Origin: RGIG1828 sp045541875
Lineage (GTDB): Bacteria; Bacillota; Clostridia; UMGS1810
DNA: 64,000 nt
Assembly: GCA_045541875.1 (NCBI GenBank)
Contig: JAZQJX010000096.1
Span: 80,502-144,501, forward strand
Reading direction: 5' to 3'
The notes under the pieces are model-generated. The model ran no database searches. It worked only from the letters and a program-made list of their open reading frames with translations, and had not been told where the DNA came from. Shown in pieces: positions 24,363-33,911 of this stretch. A program made the translations under genes and the position numbers. Position 1 is the stretch's first letter, and every line of letters starts with the position of its first letter.

Positions 24363-26045
24363 ATGAATTTACTTAATAAATTTTTGAACAAAACCGAATT
24401 TACAGACTATAATGATTATTATAACAATTTTAAGATAAACGTACCCGAGGATTTTAACTTTGCATATGATGTAATTGAAGAATATGCAAAGTGTGATCCG
24501 GAAAAAAAGGCACTTGTGTGGTGCAATGATGAGGGCGAAGAGGAAATTTTCACTTTTTCACGCTTAAACCGTGAAGTTAATAAAGCAGCAAACTTTTTCA
24601 GACGCATCGGCATTAAAAAAGGTGATTTTGCAATGCTTATACTCAGAAGACACTATCAGTTCTGGATAAGCATATATGCACTCCACAAAATCGGAGCAGT
24701 AGCCATTCCTGCAACTCATCTTCTGACAAAAAAGGACATCATCTTCAGATGCGAAAGTGCCGAAGTCAAGATGATTATATGCTCAGATAAAGGTGACGTG
24801 CGTGCTCATGTTGAGGAAAGTCTTTCGCAATGTCCAACAGTTGAAGCCTGTTGCATTCTTGGTGAAGAAAAACATGACGGATGGTATAACTTTGATCTTG
24901 AAATAAAAGATGAAAGTGACGTTTTTGAAAGACCGACAGATGACCAGAGAACTCACAACAATGATCCCATGCTTGTATATTTCACATCAGGCACAACAGG
25001 AAACCCCAAAATGGTTCTTCATCCTTTTACATACCCCTTAGGTCACATTTCCACAGGAAAATACTGGCATAATGTTGTTGATGACGGTCTGCATCTCACA
25101 GTTGCAGATACCGGATGGGCAAAATGCTCATGGGGAAAACTCTATGGTCAGTTTATTGCAGGTACCGCACAGTTTGTATATGACTACAGCGATAAATTTG
25201 TTCCCACAGATCTTCTTGATATGATAGTTAAATACAGAATCACAACATTCTGTGCACCCCCGACAATATATCGTTTCTTCATTAAATCCGACATGAAGAA
25301 ATATGATCTTTCTTCACTCAGACACATTTCAACAGCGGGCGAAGCCCTTAATCCTGAAGTTTTCAATCAGATATATGCTGCAACCGGGCTTAAAGTTTAT
25401 GAAGGTTTTGGTCAGACAGAATCTCCCATACTCCTTGGCACATATATGTGGGATACTCCCAAACCCGGCTCAATGGGAAGACCTGCCGCAGGATTCAAAG
25501 CAGTGCTTTTGCGTGATGATTTTTCTGTTTGCGAACCCGGTGAAATAGGTCAGATTGGTTTTGACATAACAGAAGGAAAACCTCTCGGTGTTCTCGATTG
25601 TTACTATAAAGATCAGGAAAAAACAGATTCTGTTTTCACTCACGGTTATTATCTTACAGGTGACCTTGCATGGTGCGATGAAGACGGATTTTATTGGTAT
25701 GTTGGAAGAGCAGATGATGTTATCAAAAGTTCCGGATATCGTATAGGGCCTTTTGAGGTTGAAAGTGCTCTTATGGAGCATCCTGCAGTATTTGAAACTG
25801 CAATTACCGCAGTCCCCGATGAAATCAGAGGTCAGGTTGTGAAGGCTACAATCGTTCTTGCAAAAGGATATAAGGCGTCGGATGAACTGAAAAAAGAACT
25901 TCAAAACCATGTTAAAAAGACAACAGCACCCTATAAATATCCGAGAATCATTGATTTTGTTGATGAACTTCCAAAGACAATTTCCGGAAAAATCAAGCGT
26001 GCTCAGTTAAGAGACGAAGACAAAAATAAAACACAGAATAAATAA
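24363..26045 (+). CDS. AMP-dependent acyl-CoA synthetase/ligase
   Basis: A 560-residue adenylate-forming enzyme that activates a carboxylic acid with ATP and joins it to CoA. Core motif YFTSGTTGNPK is at about 206-216, with 'EGFGQTES', 'YLTGDLAWCDEDGF', 'GRADDVIKSSGYRIGP' and the C-terminal catalytic lysine in 'PKTISGKIKR'. Overall layout is like medium-chain or acetyl-type ligases; the acid used is not certain. The second gene of the regulator-ligase pair, ended by a strong terminator. Confidence 0.92.
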   Translation: MNLLNKFLNKTEFTDYNDYYNNFKINVPEDFNFAYDVIEEYAKCDPEKKALVWCNDEGEEEIFTFSRLNREVNKAANFFRRIGIKKGDFAMLILRRHYQFWISIYALHKIGAVAIPATHLLTKKDIIFRCESAEVKMIICSDKGDVRAHVEESLSQCPTVEACCILGEEKHDGWYNFDLEIKDESDVFERPTDDQRTHNNDPMLVYFTSGTTGNPKMVLHPFTYPLGHISTGKYWHNVVDDGLHLTVADTGWAKCSWGKLYGQFIAGTAQFVYDYSDKFVPTDLLDMIVKYRITTFCAPPTIYRFFIKSDMKKYDLSSLRHISTAGEALNPEVFNQIYAATGLKVYEGFGQTESPILLGTYMWDTPKPGSMGRPAAGFKAVLLRDDFSVCEPGEIGQIGFDITEGKPLGVLDCYYKDQEKTDSVFTHGYYLTGDLAWCDEDGFYWYVGRADDVIKSSGYRIGPFEVESALMEHPAVFETAITAVPDEIRGQVVKATIVLAKGYKASDELKKELQNHVKKTTAPYKYPRIIDFVDELPKTISGKIKRAQLRDEDKNKTQNK

Positions 26046-26053
26046 AACTCTGA

Positions 26054-26090
26054 AAAAAAGACCTTTATATTAAAAAATAAGGTCTTTTTT
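26054..26090 (+). terminator. Terminator after the acyl-CoA ligase
   Basis: AAAAAAGACCTT (26054-26065) and AAGGTCTTTTTT (26079-26090), a 12-base stem ending in a T run. Confidence 0.88.
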
Positions 26091-26110
26091 AATTTTATGT
26101 CATTTTTCCC

Positions 26111-26139
26111 TTGCATTATGTTTTATTTTGATATATAAT
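26111..26139 (+). promoter_or_regulatory. tyrS operon promoter
   Basis: TTGCAT (26111-26116), 17-base spacer, TATAAT (26134-26139). The resulting leader is only about 45 bases, too short for a T-box. Confidence 0.75.
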
Positions 26140-26189
26140 TATATGATGTATGAATATAAATAATTTCTTTAGATAAACAGGAGGTTTTT

Positions 26190-27413
26190 ATGAGAAACGT
26201 ATATGATGTTCTTAAAGAGAGAGGCCTGATTGCACAGGTGACTCACGAAGAAGAAATAAGAGAACTTCTCGGAAATGAAAAGGTGACTTTCTACATTGGT
26301 TTTGACCCCACTGCAGACAGTCTTCACGTTGGTCACTTTTTGCAGATGGTGGTAATGCGCCATATGCAGATGCACGGTCACAGACCCATCGCTCTTGTAG
26401 GTGGAGGCACAGGTCATATCGGTGATCCTTCGGGACGTACAGATATGCGTCAGATGATGACAGAAGATGTTATCAATCACAACTGTGAATGTTTCAAAAA
26501 ACAACTTTCAAGCGTAATTGATTTTTCTGACGGAAAAGCAATTATGGTAAACAATGCAGACTGGCTTTTGAAACTTAACTATGTAGACTTTTTAAGAGAT
26601 ATCGGTTCATGTTTCTCTGTTAATAAAATGCTCACAGCGGAATGTTTCAAACAAAGACTTGAAAAAGGTCTTTCATTCCTTGAATTCAACTATATGCTTA
26701 TGCAAAGTTATGACTTCCTTATGCTCTCAAGAGAATACGGATGCAAGATAGAACTTGGCGGAGATGACCAGTGGAGTAATATTCTTGGCGGTATTGATCT
26801 TTGTCGCAGAAAAGATCAGAAACAGGTTTACGGAATGACCTTCACACTTCTCACAAACAGTGAAGGAAAGAAGATGGGTAAAACCCAGAGCGGAGCGCTT
26901 TGGCTTGATCCTGAAAAAACATCGCCATATGATTTCTATCAGTACTGGGTAAATGTGGACGATGCAGACGTTATAAAATGTCTTAAACTTCTCACATTCC
27001 TTCCCCTTGAAGAAATCGAAAAAATGGCTGAATATAAAGATGCTGAAATTAACAAAGCAAAAAAAGTTCTTGCATATGAAGTTACAAAACTTGTTCACGG
27101 AGAGGCAGAGGCTGAAAAAGCAAAAGCAGCAGCCGAGGCAGTTTTCGGTTCGGGTGCAAGTTCTGAAAATATGCCCACAACTGAAATTGATGCATCAGAA
27201 ATCTCCACTCTTTCACTTCTTGACTGCATGGTAAAAGCAGAGATAATCGCATCAAAAGGAGAGGGAAGAAGACTTATTCAGCAGGGCGGAGTAAGCCTTA
27301 ACGGAAACAAAATTACAGACGTTAATTATATGCTTTCCGATGCAGATTTTGAGTCAGGTGAAGCAGTAATCAAAAAAGGCAAAAAGGTATTTCACAGAGT
27401 TTTAGTGAAATAA
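26190..27413 (+). CDS. tyrS: Tyrosyl-tRNA synthetase
   Basis: Charges tRNA-Tyr with tyrosine. 407 residues, class I fold: HVGH (the HIGH motif) at about 46-49, the tyrosine pocket 'GGDDQWSNILGG', KMGKT (KMSKS type) at about 229, and a C-terminal S4 RNA-binding domain ('GGVSLNGNKI'). ACAGGAGG precedes the ATG. First gene of a co-directional run; thrC follows after 18 bases. Confidence 0.96.
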   Translation: MRNVYDVLKERGLIAQVTHEEEIRELLGNEKVTFYIGFDPTADSLHVGHFLQMVVMRHMQMHGHRPIALVGGGTGHIGDPSGRTDMRQMMTEDVINHNCECFKKQLSSVIDFSDGKAIMVNNADWLLKLNYVDFLRDIGSCFSVNKMLTAECFKQRLEKGLSFLEFNYMLMQSYDFLMLSREYGCKIELGGDDQWSNILGGIDLCRRKDQKQVYGMTFTLLTNSEGKKMGKTQSGALWLDPEKTSPYDFYQYWVNVDDADVIKCLKLLTFLPLEEIEKMAEYKDAEINKAKKVLAYEVTKLVHGEAEAEKAKAAAEAVFGSGASSENMPTTEIDASEISTLSLLDCMVKAEIIASKGEGRRLIQQGGVSLNGNKITDVNYMLSDADFESGEAVIKKGKKVFHRVLVK

Positions 27414-27431
27414 TATTCGGAGGGTTTCAAT

Positions 27432-28928
27432 ATGAAATATCAAAGTACCAGAAATAAAAGCATATGTGTCGATTCTGCATGGGCGATCAAAAACGGAATT
27501 TCACCCGAAGGCGGTCTTTATGTACCAACTCAGATTCCACAGGTGACTTTAGATGATATAGAAAATTACAGCCGTCTTTCCTACAAGGAAAGAGCATCAG
27601 AGATTCTCGGACTTTTTCTTACAGATTACACAAAAGAAGAACTTGATTTTTGTGCTGAAAATGCATATCTTCCCGAAAAATTTGGTTCTGAAAACACGGC
27701 ACCCGTTGCTTCTCTTACAGATACATTAAACATCCTTGAACTCTGGCACGGCCCAACTTGTGCTTTTAAGGATATGGCACTTCAGATACTTCCGTATCTT
27801 TTGAAAAAAGCCATAGAAAAAACAGGCGAAGATAATCAGGTTGTTATTCTTGTTGCAACATCCGGTGACACCGGAAAGGCAGCCCTTGAAGGATTCAAAG
27901 ATGTAGAGGGAACAAAAATTCAGGTTTTCTATCCTGTAGACGGTGTATCAAAAATCCAGAAACTTCAGATGACCACTCAGTCAGGTGCAAATGTGAGTGT
28001 TTGTGCAGTTAAAGGTAACTTTGACGATGCACAGACTGGTGTAAAGAAAATTTTCACAGATGAAGAATACAAAAAAGCCCTTTCTGAAAAAGGTTATACA
28101 CTTTCTTCTGCAAACTCCATCAACTGGGGAAGACTTGCACCTCAGATTGTATACTATTTTTCTGCATATTGTGATCTTTTGAAAGAAGGAAAGATTTCAA
28201 AAGGTGAAAAAATAAACATCGTGGTTCCTACAGGAAACTTTGGGAACATTCTTGCGGCGTACTATGCAAAATCTATGGGACTTCCTGTAGGCAAACTCAT
28301 TTGTGCTTCAAACAGCAATAATGTTTTAACAGATTTTATAACCACAGGTACATATGACAGAAACAGAAATTTCTATACCACCGTTTCTCCATCAATGGAT
28401 ATTCTCATTTCAAGTAACCTTGAAAGACTTTTATATCACATTTCAGGCGGAGATGATGCACTTGTTGCACAGTATATGAGCCTTCTTTCCAAAGAAGGAA
28501 AATATACAGTGAATGAAGATATCAAAAAACAGATTTCCGACCTTTTCTATGGTGGATGCTGTGACGATAATGAAACTGCAAAAACAATTTCAAAGTATTT
28601 TGAAAAATTCTCATATGTTGCAGATACTCATACTGCCGTTGCACTTAATGTGTATGAAAAATATGTTGAAGAAACAAAAGATGAAACAGTAACAGTAATT
28701 GCTTCAACTGCCAATCCTTTCAAATTCAATCAGGCGGTAATATCTGCAATATCACCTGAAACAAGTTTTGACAAAGTTGATGAATTTGAACTTCTTGACA
28801 TTCTTTCAGAAAAGGGAAACATAGAAATTCCGACAGCACTTTCAGAACTCAAAACCAAAGAGGTTCGTTTCACAACTGTTTGTGAAAAAGAAAATATGCG
28901 TGATAATACCGATAAATTTCTTGACTGA
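27432..28928 (+). CDS. thrC: Threonine synthase
   Basis: PLP enzyme converting phosphohomoserine to threonine. 498 residues, the long form. The PLP lysine is in GPTCAFKDMALQ (Lys about 113), with phosphate-binding 'TSGDTGKAALEGF' and 'VPTGNFGNILAAYYAK'. The N-terminus 'YQSTRN' and 'GISPEGGLYVP' is typical. TCGGAGGG lies upstream. Between tyrS and ispD in one probable transcript. Confidence 0.96.
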   Translation: MKYQSTRNKSICVDSAWAIKNGISPEGGLYVPTQIPQVTLDDIENYSRLSYKERASEILGLFLTDYTKEELDFCAENAYLPEKFGSENTAPVASLTDTLNILELWHGPTCAFKDMALQILPYLLKKAIEKTGEDNQVVILVATSGDTGKAALEGFKDVEGTKIQVFYPVDGVSKIQKLQMTTQSGANVSVCAVKGNFDDAQTGVKKIFTDEEYKKALSEKGYTLSSANSINWGRLAPQIVYYFSAYCDLLKEGKISKGEKINIVVPTGNFGNILAAYYAKSMGLPVGKLICASNSNNVLTDFITTGTYDRNRNFYTTVSPSMDILISSNLERLLYHISGGDDALVAQYMSLLSKEGKYTVNEDIKKQISDLFYGGCCDDNETAKTISKYFEKFSYVADTHTAVALNVYEKYVEETKDETVTVIASTANPFKFNQAVISAISPETSFDKVDEFELLDILSEKGNIEIPTALSELKTKEVRFTTVCEKENMRDNTDKFLD

Positions 28929-28942
28929 TAGGGAGTTTACAA

Positions 28943-29632
28943 ATGAAAGATAAATCTCTTGCAGTAATAATTGTTGCAGGCGGCACAGGCTCCAGAATGG
29001 GCTCAGATGTGCCAAAACAGTTTCTTGAAATTGACGGAAAAGAAATAATTGAATATACTATAGATGCATTTGTTGAAAGCGGCATTGCAGATAAGATATA
29101 TGTTGTATGCCACGAAGATTATATTTCTCATATGGAATCAATTATAAAAAATTCATCTTTAACAGTCCCTTTTGAGATTGTAAAAGGCGGGAATAACCGC
29201 CAGATGTCAGTTTATAACGGACTTAAAAAAGCACAGGAATATAAGTATGTTATGATTCATGATGCTGTAAGATGCTGCATAACAAAAGAGGAAATAAAAA
29301 ATCTGTATGATGAACTTTTGAAAAAAGGTTCCTGTGCACTTGGAGTTAAAGTCAAAGATACCATAAAGGTCGTAAATTCTGCAGATGAAATAGCACAGAC
29401 ACCCGACAGAAGATATCTTGTACAGATTCAGACTCCTCAGGCTTTTGAAACAAAAGAGATTACTAAAGCCCATGAAAATGCTCTTGAATCAGGAATAGAT
29501 GCAACTGATGACTGTGGACTTTTAGAGTCTATGGGACAAATGGTTAAAGTTGTTTACGGGAGTTATAATAATATAAAGATTACAACCCCTGAAGATATGA
29601 TAATTGCAAAAGAAATATTGAAAAGGCAGTGA
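28943..29632 (+). CDS. ispD: 2-C-methyl-D-erythritol 4-phosphate cytidylyltransferase
   Basis: Third enzyme of the non-mevalonate isoprenoid pathway; joins CTP to methylerythritol phosphate. 229 residues with the nucleotide-binding 'GGTGSRMGSDVPKQF' near the N-terminus, 'IHDAVRCCI' and 'QTPQAFET'. Seven bases before ispF, the usual pairing; separate genes, not the fused IspDF seen in some bacteria. Confidence 0.95.
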   Translation: MKDKSLAVIIVAGGTGSRMGSDVPKQFLEIDGKEIIEYTIDAFVESGIADKIYVVCHEDYISHMESIIKNSSLTVPFEIVKGGNNRQMSVYNGLKKAQEYKYVMIHDAVRCCITKEEIKNLYDELLKKGSCALGVKVKDTIKVVNSADEIAQTPDRRYLVQIQTPQAFETKEITKAHENALESGIDATDDCGLLESMGQMVKVVYGSYNNIKITTPEDMIIAKEILKRQ

Positions 29633-29638
29633 TATGTT

Positions 29639-30124
29639 ATGAGAGTTGGCTTTGGATATGATGTTCACCGCTTTTCACCAGGGAGAAAACTAATTCTTGG
29701 TGGGGTGGATATTCCATATGAACTTGGTCTTTTAGGTCACTCAGATGCAGATGTTTTGCTTCATGCAGTTATGGATTCACTTCTTGGTGCTGCAGCCCTT
29801 GGAGACATCGGAAAGCATTTCCCCGATACTGATATGGCATATAAAGATGCAGACAGTATGCTTCTTTTGAAAAAGGTGGCATCATTAATTAAGAAATCAG
29901 GATATGAAATAGTCAATCTTGATGCCTGCATTGTGGCACAAAAACCTAAAATTTCACCATACAGAGAACAAATGGTGAAAAACATTGCGAAGTGCCTGAA
30001 TATTGAAGAAAATAAAATAAACGTAAAAGCAACCACAACAGAAAAACTTGGCTTTGAGGGAAGAAAAGAAGGAATTTCATCTCATTGCATTTGTTTATTA
30101 AGAGAGGAAGAGGAAAAATGTTAA
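29639..30124 (+). CDS. ispF: 2-C-methyl-D-erythritol 2,4-cyclodiphosphate synthase
   Basis: Cyclises CDP-methylerythritol 2-phosphate in isoprenoid synthesis, as a trimer. 161 residues. Metal ligands Asp8 and His10 (GYDVHRF) and His42 (LLHAVMD) are in place, with 'GHSDADVLLHA' and 'TTTEKLGFEGRKEGI'. The stop overlaps the fhs start by seven bases. Confidence 0.96.
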   Translation: MRVGFGYDVHRFSPGRKLILGGVDIPYELGLLGHSDADVLLHAVMDSLLGAAALGDIGKHFPDTDMAYKDADSMLLLKKVASLIKKSGYEIVNLDACIVAQKPKISPYREQMVKNIAKCLNIEENKINVKATTTEKLGFEGRKEGISSHCICLLREEEEKC

Positions 30125-31788
30125 CAGACATTCAGATTGCACAAAGTGCAAAAATGGAACACATCGTAAAAATTGCCGAAAAAATCGGACTTTCGGAAAA
30201 TGACATTGATTTTTACGGCAAATATAAAGCAAAGGTAACTCCCGACGCAATCAAAAAATTTGAAAATAACAAAGACGGAAAACTTGTCCTTGTAACAGCG
30301 ATAAATCCAACACCTGCAGGTGAGGGAAAAACAACCACAACCGTAGGTATCGGACAGGCAATGGGGATTCTTGGGAAAAATGCTGTCATTGCTCTCAGAG
30401 AGCCTTCTCTCGGACCTGTTATGGGAGTTAAAGGAGGAGCCGCAGGGGGCGGATATGCTCAGGTTGTTCCCATGGAAGATATCAACCTTCATTTTACAGG
30501 TGATATGCACGCCATAACAAGCGCCCACAATCTTCTCGCAGCACTTCTTGATAATCACATAAAACAGGGAAATGAACTTAATATCGATGTAACTTCAATT
30601 GTTTTCAAACGTGTTCTTGATATGAATGACAGAGCCTTAAGAAATATTGTTGTTGGGCTTGGCGGAAAAATTAACGGTGTGCCCAGAGAAGATGGATTTA
30701 TGATTACTGTTGCATCAGAAGTTATGGCAATTCTTTGTCTTGCAACAGATTTCACAGACCTTAAAGATAGACTTGGAAAAATCATTGTTGCGTATGATAA
30801 TGACGGTAATCCCGTTACTGCAAAAATGTTAAATGCTCAGGGAGCAATGGCACTTCTTCTAAAAGATGCCATAAACCCAAATCTTGTACAAACTCTTGAA
30901 AACACTCCCTGCTTTATGCATGGAGGACCTTTTGCAAATATCGCTCATGGATGCAACAGCATAAGAGCAACAAAACTTGCTCTCAAACTTGCAGACTATG
31001 TTATCACAGAAGCAGGTTTTGGTGCAGACCTTGGTGCTGAAAAATTTCTCGACATCAAATGCCGCGCAGGAAACCTCAGACCTGATGCAATTGTAATTGT
31101 TGCAACTGTTCGTGCTCTTAAATATAACGGCGGTATTCCCAAAGCAGAACTTAAGGGAGAAAACGTTGATGCACTTAAAAAGGGAATAGTAAACCTTGGC
31201 AGACACATTGACAATATGAAAAAGTATAATGTTCCCGTAATTGTTGCAATAAACGCTTTTGACACAGACACCGAAGATGAAAAGAATGTCATAAAAGAAT
31301 ATTGCGACTCATTAGGTGTAAAGGCATGCTTCTCCGATGTTTTTGCAAAAGGCGGCGAAGGCGGACTTGATCTTGCAAAGACAATCTGCGAAACAGTTGA
31401 TGCAGGCGAATCTGAGTTTAAACCCATATATGATGAAAAACTTTCAATCAAAGAAAAGATAGATATAATTGCAAAAGAAATATACGGTGCAAATTCAGTA
31501 CTCTATACTTCTAAAGCAAACAAAAAAATTGCAAAACTTGAACAACTCGGACTTGACAAAGTTCCTGTATGTATGGCAAAAACACAATATTCTCTTTCTG
31601 ACGATCCTGCACTTTTAGGTGCCCCCGAAGGATTTGACATCACAGTAAGAGATGTTAACATTTCAAACGGAGCAGGATTTGTGGTTGCACTCACCGGAGA
31701 TATTATGACAATGCCCGGACTTCCCAAAGTTCCTGCAGCAAATAATATAGATGTTACAGAAGACGGAGAGATTATTGGATTGTTCTGA
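30118..31788 (+). CDS. fhs: Formate-tetrahydrofolate ligase
   Basis: Makes 10-formyl-THF from formate, THF and ATP, feeding purine synthesis (10-formyl-THF is the donor for the short PurH at 55628) and, in acetogens, the methyl branch. 556 residues from ATG 30118; the upstream in-frame start at 30085 would lie inside ispF. P-loop PTPAGEGKTTTT at about 64-75, 'EPSLGPVMGVKGGAAGGGYAQV' and the C-terminal 'MTMPGLPKVPAA' are diagnostic. Confidence 0.97.
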   Translation: MLTDIQIAQSAKMEHIVKIAEKIGLSENDIDFYGKYKAKVTPDAIKKFENNKDGKLVLVTAINPTPAGEGKTTTTVGIGQAMGILGKNAVIALREPSLGPVMGVKGGAAGGGYAQVVPMEDINLHFTGDMHAITSAHNLLAALLDNHIKQGNELNIDVTSIVFKRVLDMNDRALRNIVVGLGGKINGVPREDGFMITVASEVMAILCLATDFTDLKDRLGKIIVAYDNDGNPVTAKMLNAQGAMALLLKDAINPNLVQTLENTPCFMHGGPFANIAHGCNSIRATKLALKLADYVITEAGFGADLGAEKFLDIKCRAGNLRPDAIVIVATVRALKYNGGIPKAELKGENVDALKKGIVNLGRHIDNMKKYNVPVIVAINAFDTDTEDEKNVIKEYCDSLGVKACFSDVFAKGGEGGLDLAKTICETVDAGESEFKPIYDEKLSIKEKIDIIAKEIYGANSVLYTSKANKKIAKLEQLGLDKVPVCMAKTQYSLSDDPALLGAPEGFDITVRDVNISNGAGFVVALTGDIMTMPGLPKVPAANNIDVTEDGEIIGLF

Positions 31789-31804
31789 TTATGTCGGAGG
31801 AATT

Positions 31805-32242
31805 ATGAAATTCATATCAAAATCCTATGAAGAAACAATAAATATAGCAAAGGATTTTGCAAAAAATCTTGAAGATGGAAGCCTTGTTACACTTGACGGT
31901 GATCTTGGTGCAGGTAAAACTGCATTCACATCAGGTCTTGTAAGCGTTCTTTCACCAAAGACAACTGTCACAAGTCCCACATTTACCATAGTAAATGAAT
32001 ATCATGGCGGTAAAATCCCTGTGTTTCATTTTGATGTATACAGACTGACATCCATGGATGATTTGTATGATATCGGATGGGATGATTATGTGAATCGCCG
32101 GGGGATAATCATAATGGAATGGGCATCGGTTGTAAAGGATGAAATTGACTGTCCGTACATTGAGATTAACATAGCAAGGAAACCGGAAATGGGCGAAAAT
32201 GTCAGAGAAATAAATATAGATTACAGAGGGGAAAACAAATGA
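31805..32242 (+). CDS. tsaE: tRNA threonylcarbamoyladenosine biosynthesis ATPase TsaE
   Basis: ATPase that works with TsaB and TsaD to make the t6A base of tRNAs reading ANN codons. 145 residues. Walker A GDLGAGKT is at 32-39, with 'TSPTFTIVNEY' and 'FDVYRL'. GTCGGAGGAATT before ATG 31805 fixes the start; the longer frame from 31751 lies inside fhs. Overlaps tsaB (ATGA). Confidence 0.95.
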   Translation: MKFISKSYEETINIAKDFAKNLEDGSLVTLDGDLGAGKTAFTSGLVSVLSPKTTVTSPTFTIVNEYHGGKIPVFHFDVYRLTSMDDLYDIGWDDYVNRRGIIIMEWASVVKDEIDCPYIEINIARKPEMGENVREINIDYRGENK

Positions 32243-32937
32243 TAGTTCTTGCAATGGACACTTCATCGGTCAATGCAACCGTTGCTGTCTGCAATGAAAA
32301 TAAAATACTTGGTGAATATACCATAAGCAGCGAAAGAGCACACTCTCAGATGATAATGCCAATGCTTGAAAGCATGCTTTCATCTCTTTCCATGACGGTG
32401 AAGGATGTTGATGTGTTTGCAGTATGTCTTGGTCCCGGCTCATTTACCGGTGTCAGAATCGGAATGGCGGCAATGAAAACTCTGGCACAGACTCTTTCCA
32501 AACCCATTGTAGGAATCTCTGCAACAGAATCTGTCGCGGCGTCGTTTCCCTTCAGTGATAAGTATATTTGTCCGATTTTTGATGCCAGAAGGAATGATGT
32601 GTATAACGCCATCTATCTGAATGGCATGAAGATAACAGGAGACAGAATAATAGATTTTGATGATCTCATAAGGGAACTGAATGGTAAAGAGGTCATTTTT
32701 ACAGGAGATGCCACTTTAAAATACAGACAGATAATAGAAGACATGGACAATCCCGACTGGCAGATTGCTCCAATGAATCTTTCAATGCAAAGAGCATCAT
32801 CAATTGCATCTCTTGCTCTGGAAAGAGCAAAGGAAAACAAATATGACAATTTGTATGAATTGTCACCAATATACATAAGATTATCTCAGGCAGAACGTGA
32901 GTATAATCTGGCACACGGCATATCTGCCACAATATAA
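32239..32937 (+). CDS. tsaB: tRNA threonylcarbamoyladenosine biosynthesis protein TsaB
   Basis: Non-catalytic scaffold partner of TsaD in t6A formation. 232 residues. N-terminal ASKHA start 'LAMDTSSVNATVAV' and the signature 'GPGSFTGVRIGM' at about 64-75. Four-base overlap with tsaE. TsaD is not in the window, and rimI, often next in this cluster, is replaced by rpiB. Confidence 0.95.
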   Translation: MIVLAMDTSSVNATVAVCNENKILGEYTISSERAHSQMIMPMLESMLSSLSMTVKDVDVFAVCLGPGSFTGVRIGMAAMKTLAQTLSKPIVGISATESVAASFPFSDKYICPIFDARRNDVYNAIYLNGMKITGDRIIDFDDLIRELNGKEVIFTGDATLKYRQIIEDMDNPDWQIAPMNLSMQRASSIASLALERAKENKYDNLYELSPIYIRLSQAEREYNLAHGISATI

Positions 32938-32953
32938 AACGGAGGTTATACAA

Positions 32954-33391
32954 ATGATAGCAATCGGAAGCGACCATGGCGGTTTTGAACTCAAAAACAT
33001 ATTAATTGATTATCTCAAGGAAAACGGATATGACTATAAGGATTTTGGTTGTTTTGACACTGCATCCATAGACTATCCCGATATTGCAAAACTTGTTTGC
33101 TCTGAGGTGTCATCGGAAAACGCAGACCTTGGAATCCTTGTTTGCGGAACAGGAATCGGAATGAATATGTGTGCAAATAAACACAAGGGCATCCGTGCTG
33201 CACAGTGCAGTGATACGTTCAGTGCCAAAATGACAAGACAACACAACAATGCAAATGTTCTTACCCTTGGCGGAAGAGTCATCGGACCGGAACTTGCAAA
33301 AGAGATTGTACATGAATTTCTAACCAACAAATTTCTTGGCGGAAGACATGAGACAAGAGTTAATAAAATGATGTCCCTGGAAGAGGTTTAA
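32954..33391 (+). CDS. rpiB: Ribose 5-phosphate isomerase B
   Basis: Interconverts ribulose and ribose 5-phosphates in the pentose phosphate pathway. 145 residues with 'GSDHGGFELK' at the N-terminus, the active-site cysteine in LVCGTGIGM, and 'NNANVLTLGGRVIG'. GGAGG (32941-32945) before ATG 32954 sets the start, not the upstream frame beginning inside tsaB. A relative such as a galactose-6-phosphate isomerase subunit is unlikely given the pattern. Confidence 0.94.
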   Translation: MIAIGSDHGGFELKNILIDYLKENGYDYKDFGCFDTASIDYPDIAKLVCSEVSSENADLGILVCGTGIGMNMCANKHKGIRAAQCSDTFSAKMTRQHNNANVLTLGGRVIGPELAKEIVHEFLTNKFLGGRHETRVNKMMSLEEV

Positions 33392-33393
33392 TT

Positions 33394-33894
33394 ATGATTG
33401 AAGCGTTAGAGGCGTATCTTGCAGGTATAAATAAAGAACTTGCAGTATTTATAATTTCCATGATACCAATTGTTGAACTCAGAGGTGCCATACCTTTTGG
33501 AGTGGCTTTGGGACTTGAGTGGCACGTGGCATATTTTCTCAGCGTTTTAGGTAACATATTGCCGGTACCGTTTATCATACTTTTGTTCAGACCAATAATT
33601 GAGTATATGGAAAAGACCAAACTGTTTGGTAGACTTGCGTCAAAACTCAAACACAGAACAAAATCAAAAATGTCGGATATGAATAAGAAGAACAAATATA
33701 AACTTCTCGGTCTTTTCATATTCGTTGCAGTTCCGCTTCCGGGAACAGGTGCATGGACAGGCTCTGCAATTGCGGCACTTATGAAAATGAGAGTCAAACA
33801 TTCGTTTTTGGTAATTACCGCAGGGGTTATGTCGGCAGGTGTGATTATGCTTGCAGTGTCCAAAATCGGTGAGTGGCTAATTGGTATTATATAA
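33394..33894 (+). CDS. Small multi-drug export family membrane protein
   Basis: A 166-residue integral membrane protein of the COG2426 'small multi-drug export' family. It has several hydrophobic segments ('ELAVFIISMIPIVELRGAIPFGVAL', 'FIFVAVPLPGTGAWTGSAIAAL', 'FLVITAGVMSAGVIML') and the family's E-L-R-G-A-I-P and P-L-P-G-T-G-A-W motifs. The transport role is only a family name; no substrate is proven. Two bases after rpiB and 17 before metK, so co-transcribed. Confidence 0.85.
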   Translation: MIEALEAYLAGINKELAVFIISMIPIVELRGAIPFGVALGLEWHVAYFLSVLGNILPVPFIILLFRPIIEYMEKTKLFGRLASKLKHRTKSKMSDMNKKNKYKLLGLFIFVAVPLPGTGAWTGSAIAALMKMRVKHSFLVITAGVMSAGVIMLAVSKIGEWLIGII

Positions 33895-33911
33895 CATACG
33901 GAGGAATAATT

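Noticed and set aside
26140..26189. T-box leader for tyrS
   Set aside because: The promoter leaves a leader of about 45 bases, far too short for a T-box stem I and antiterminator.
33895..33911. SAM riboswitch before metK
   Set aside because: Only 17 bases lie between metK and the preceding gene.
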